Positions 63,051-63,906 of a stretch of DNA of 63,906 bases are shown piece after piece. A program made the position numbers and the translations under genes. Origin of the DNA: Euprymna scolopes (Eukaryota > Mollusca > Cephalopoda > Sepiida > Sepiolidae); NCBI GenBank assembly GCA_024364805.1, contig CM044498.1:128529417-128593322 (forward strand), written 5' to 3'. Numbering within the stretch: the first letter of the stretch is position 1; each line of letters opens with the position of its first letter. The notes under the pieces were generated by a model, which saw nothing but the letters and a program-made list of their open reading frames with translations, ran no database searches and was not told where the DNA came from.

Positions 63051-63906
63051 GCTCTCATACATAGTTAAGTTAACTGAATTTTTTTTTCAATAGAAGTTTA
63101 AAATAAAGCGGTTCTGTTGTTTTCCTATGGCGACAAGTTCCACCCAGCATTTCTCTGCTTTTGCGTTTAATTTACTTTGAATATTAACAAACATCGGAGG
63201 TAAAGTGTATATTGGCGAACTGTGCGTATGTGTGTCGATCTTTTTCCGGTTTATTTGAATTATTTTATTAAATAGTGTGTATAGGCGTCTGCGTCCGAGA
63301 GTTGTTACAAAAGCAATGCCTCCTATTTTTATTTCGGTCAAATGGACAAAACATTGTTATGATGGCAACTTATGCATTCATTGCACGACAGTTTAATCTT
63401 ACTTTAGCAAATATTGACAACTACAGACTCGTAGAAAGCAATTTCTGTCACGAACACAGATTCAGATGCAGAGATGTGTTATTAAAGTCCTCCATGCAGA
63501 AACATGGATCAATAAAAATTCACCGGCACCTTGTGGAATTTTACGTATCTGATGTACTTTATGTCAGCACAGTAAGAGGATTTTGTCATCGATTTTAGAG
63601 TGGCGTTGGAGATGTGAGTGAAACAGAGCGCTACGCGTTTTTACGGTTGATGTATCGAAAGAGGCTGGAAAACGTGCATTGAAAATCGTTTTGACTATGT
63701 AGAATTAACGGAAATGCTGGAAGACAGAATGTTGTTTGCTTTAAATAATAAACGCAAACCTTTGACCTTATTTACTTTTTTAGTTTTTGTGATTGCTTAA
63801 TTCTTTGAGCACGTTATTTAATATTTTTATAATAGATGTGTTTTCATTTCGAATATTCTTGTAAGTTGAATTATTATTTTTATTTTTAATTCGAAGGTAT
63901 TTTTTT
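63051..63906. other. unassigned end of window
   Basis: A plus-strand frame at 63275-63598 (107 codons, containing FIARQFNLTLANIDNYRL) and an AATAAA at about 63747 could hint at a 3' exon, but I recognise no family and see no splice context. An overlapping minus frame at 63087-63341 is equally unsupported. Confidence 0.3.

Noticed and set aside
63275-63598. Possible host exon at the end of the window
   Set aside because: No family recognised, no clear splice sites, and the frame is short enough to arise by chance.

Overview
This is a window of an AT-rich animal genome with no convincing host gene. It is packed with transposon fossils and long TA, CA, GA and ATT microsatellites. The mix (CR1/Jockey-like LINEs, Penelope-like elements, several Tc1/mariner lineages, a Copia fossil, Helitrons ending in CTAG, tRNA-headed repeats carrying a hammerhead) suggests a mollusc, most likely a cephalopod such as an octopus. 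That placement is inference from repeat style; no gene proves it.

Layout. 2.0-6.4 kb: two copies of one LINE family pointing away from each other, each with its own 3' end. 8.0-8.8 kb: a possible Helitron between TA tracts. 10.5-13.5 kb: a heavily decayed Copia fossil. 13.88-15.38 kb: a Tc1-like transposon whose middle is a 902-base assembly gap. 17.0-17.7 kb: a tandemly duplicated LINE C-terminus. 21.1-22.3 kb: a mariner relic, then a Helitron with internal ~140-bp repeats; its sister copy lies inverted at 34.9-35.6 kb. 23.3-25.5 kb: a cluster of palindromic foldback elements. 26.2-26.7 kb: a Helitron end, a TA tract and a mariner relic. 27.8-30.0 kb: the 5' part of another LINE (zinc-knuckle ORF1 and start of the endonuclease), cut by a TA tract. 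31.4-31.8 kb: a short foldback element.

37.8-40.5 kb: two Penelope-like fragments in opposite orientation. 45.1-48.3 kb: two nearly complete Tc1/mariner-superfamily transposons side by side. 48.3-48.7 kb: two copies of a tRNA-headed short retroposon with a hammerhead ribozyme at its 3' end; one copy keeps a complete hammerhead core. 52.57-53.26 kb: a third Helitron. 57.1-58.7 kb: a Penelope-like insertion with a 13-bp target duplication, inverted terminal repeats and a hammerhead-like motif in each repeat. 61.4-62.2 kb: a GT-rich tract ending in a Helitron-like terminus. 62.5-63.0 kb: another mariner relic.

Nothing here forms an operon or pathway. The window is best read as a repeat graveyard in which TA tracts repeatedly sit at transposon ends. 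Its most notable content is self-cleaving ribozyme sequence in two unrelated retroelement classes.
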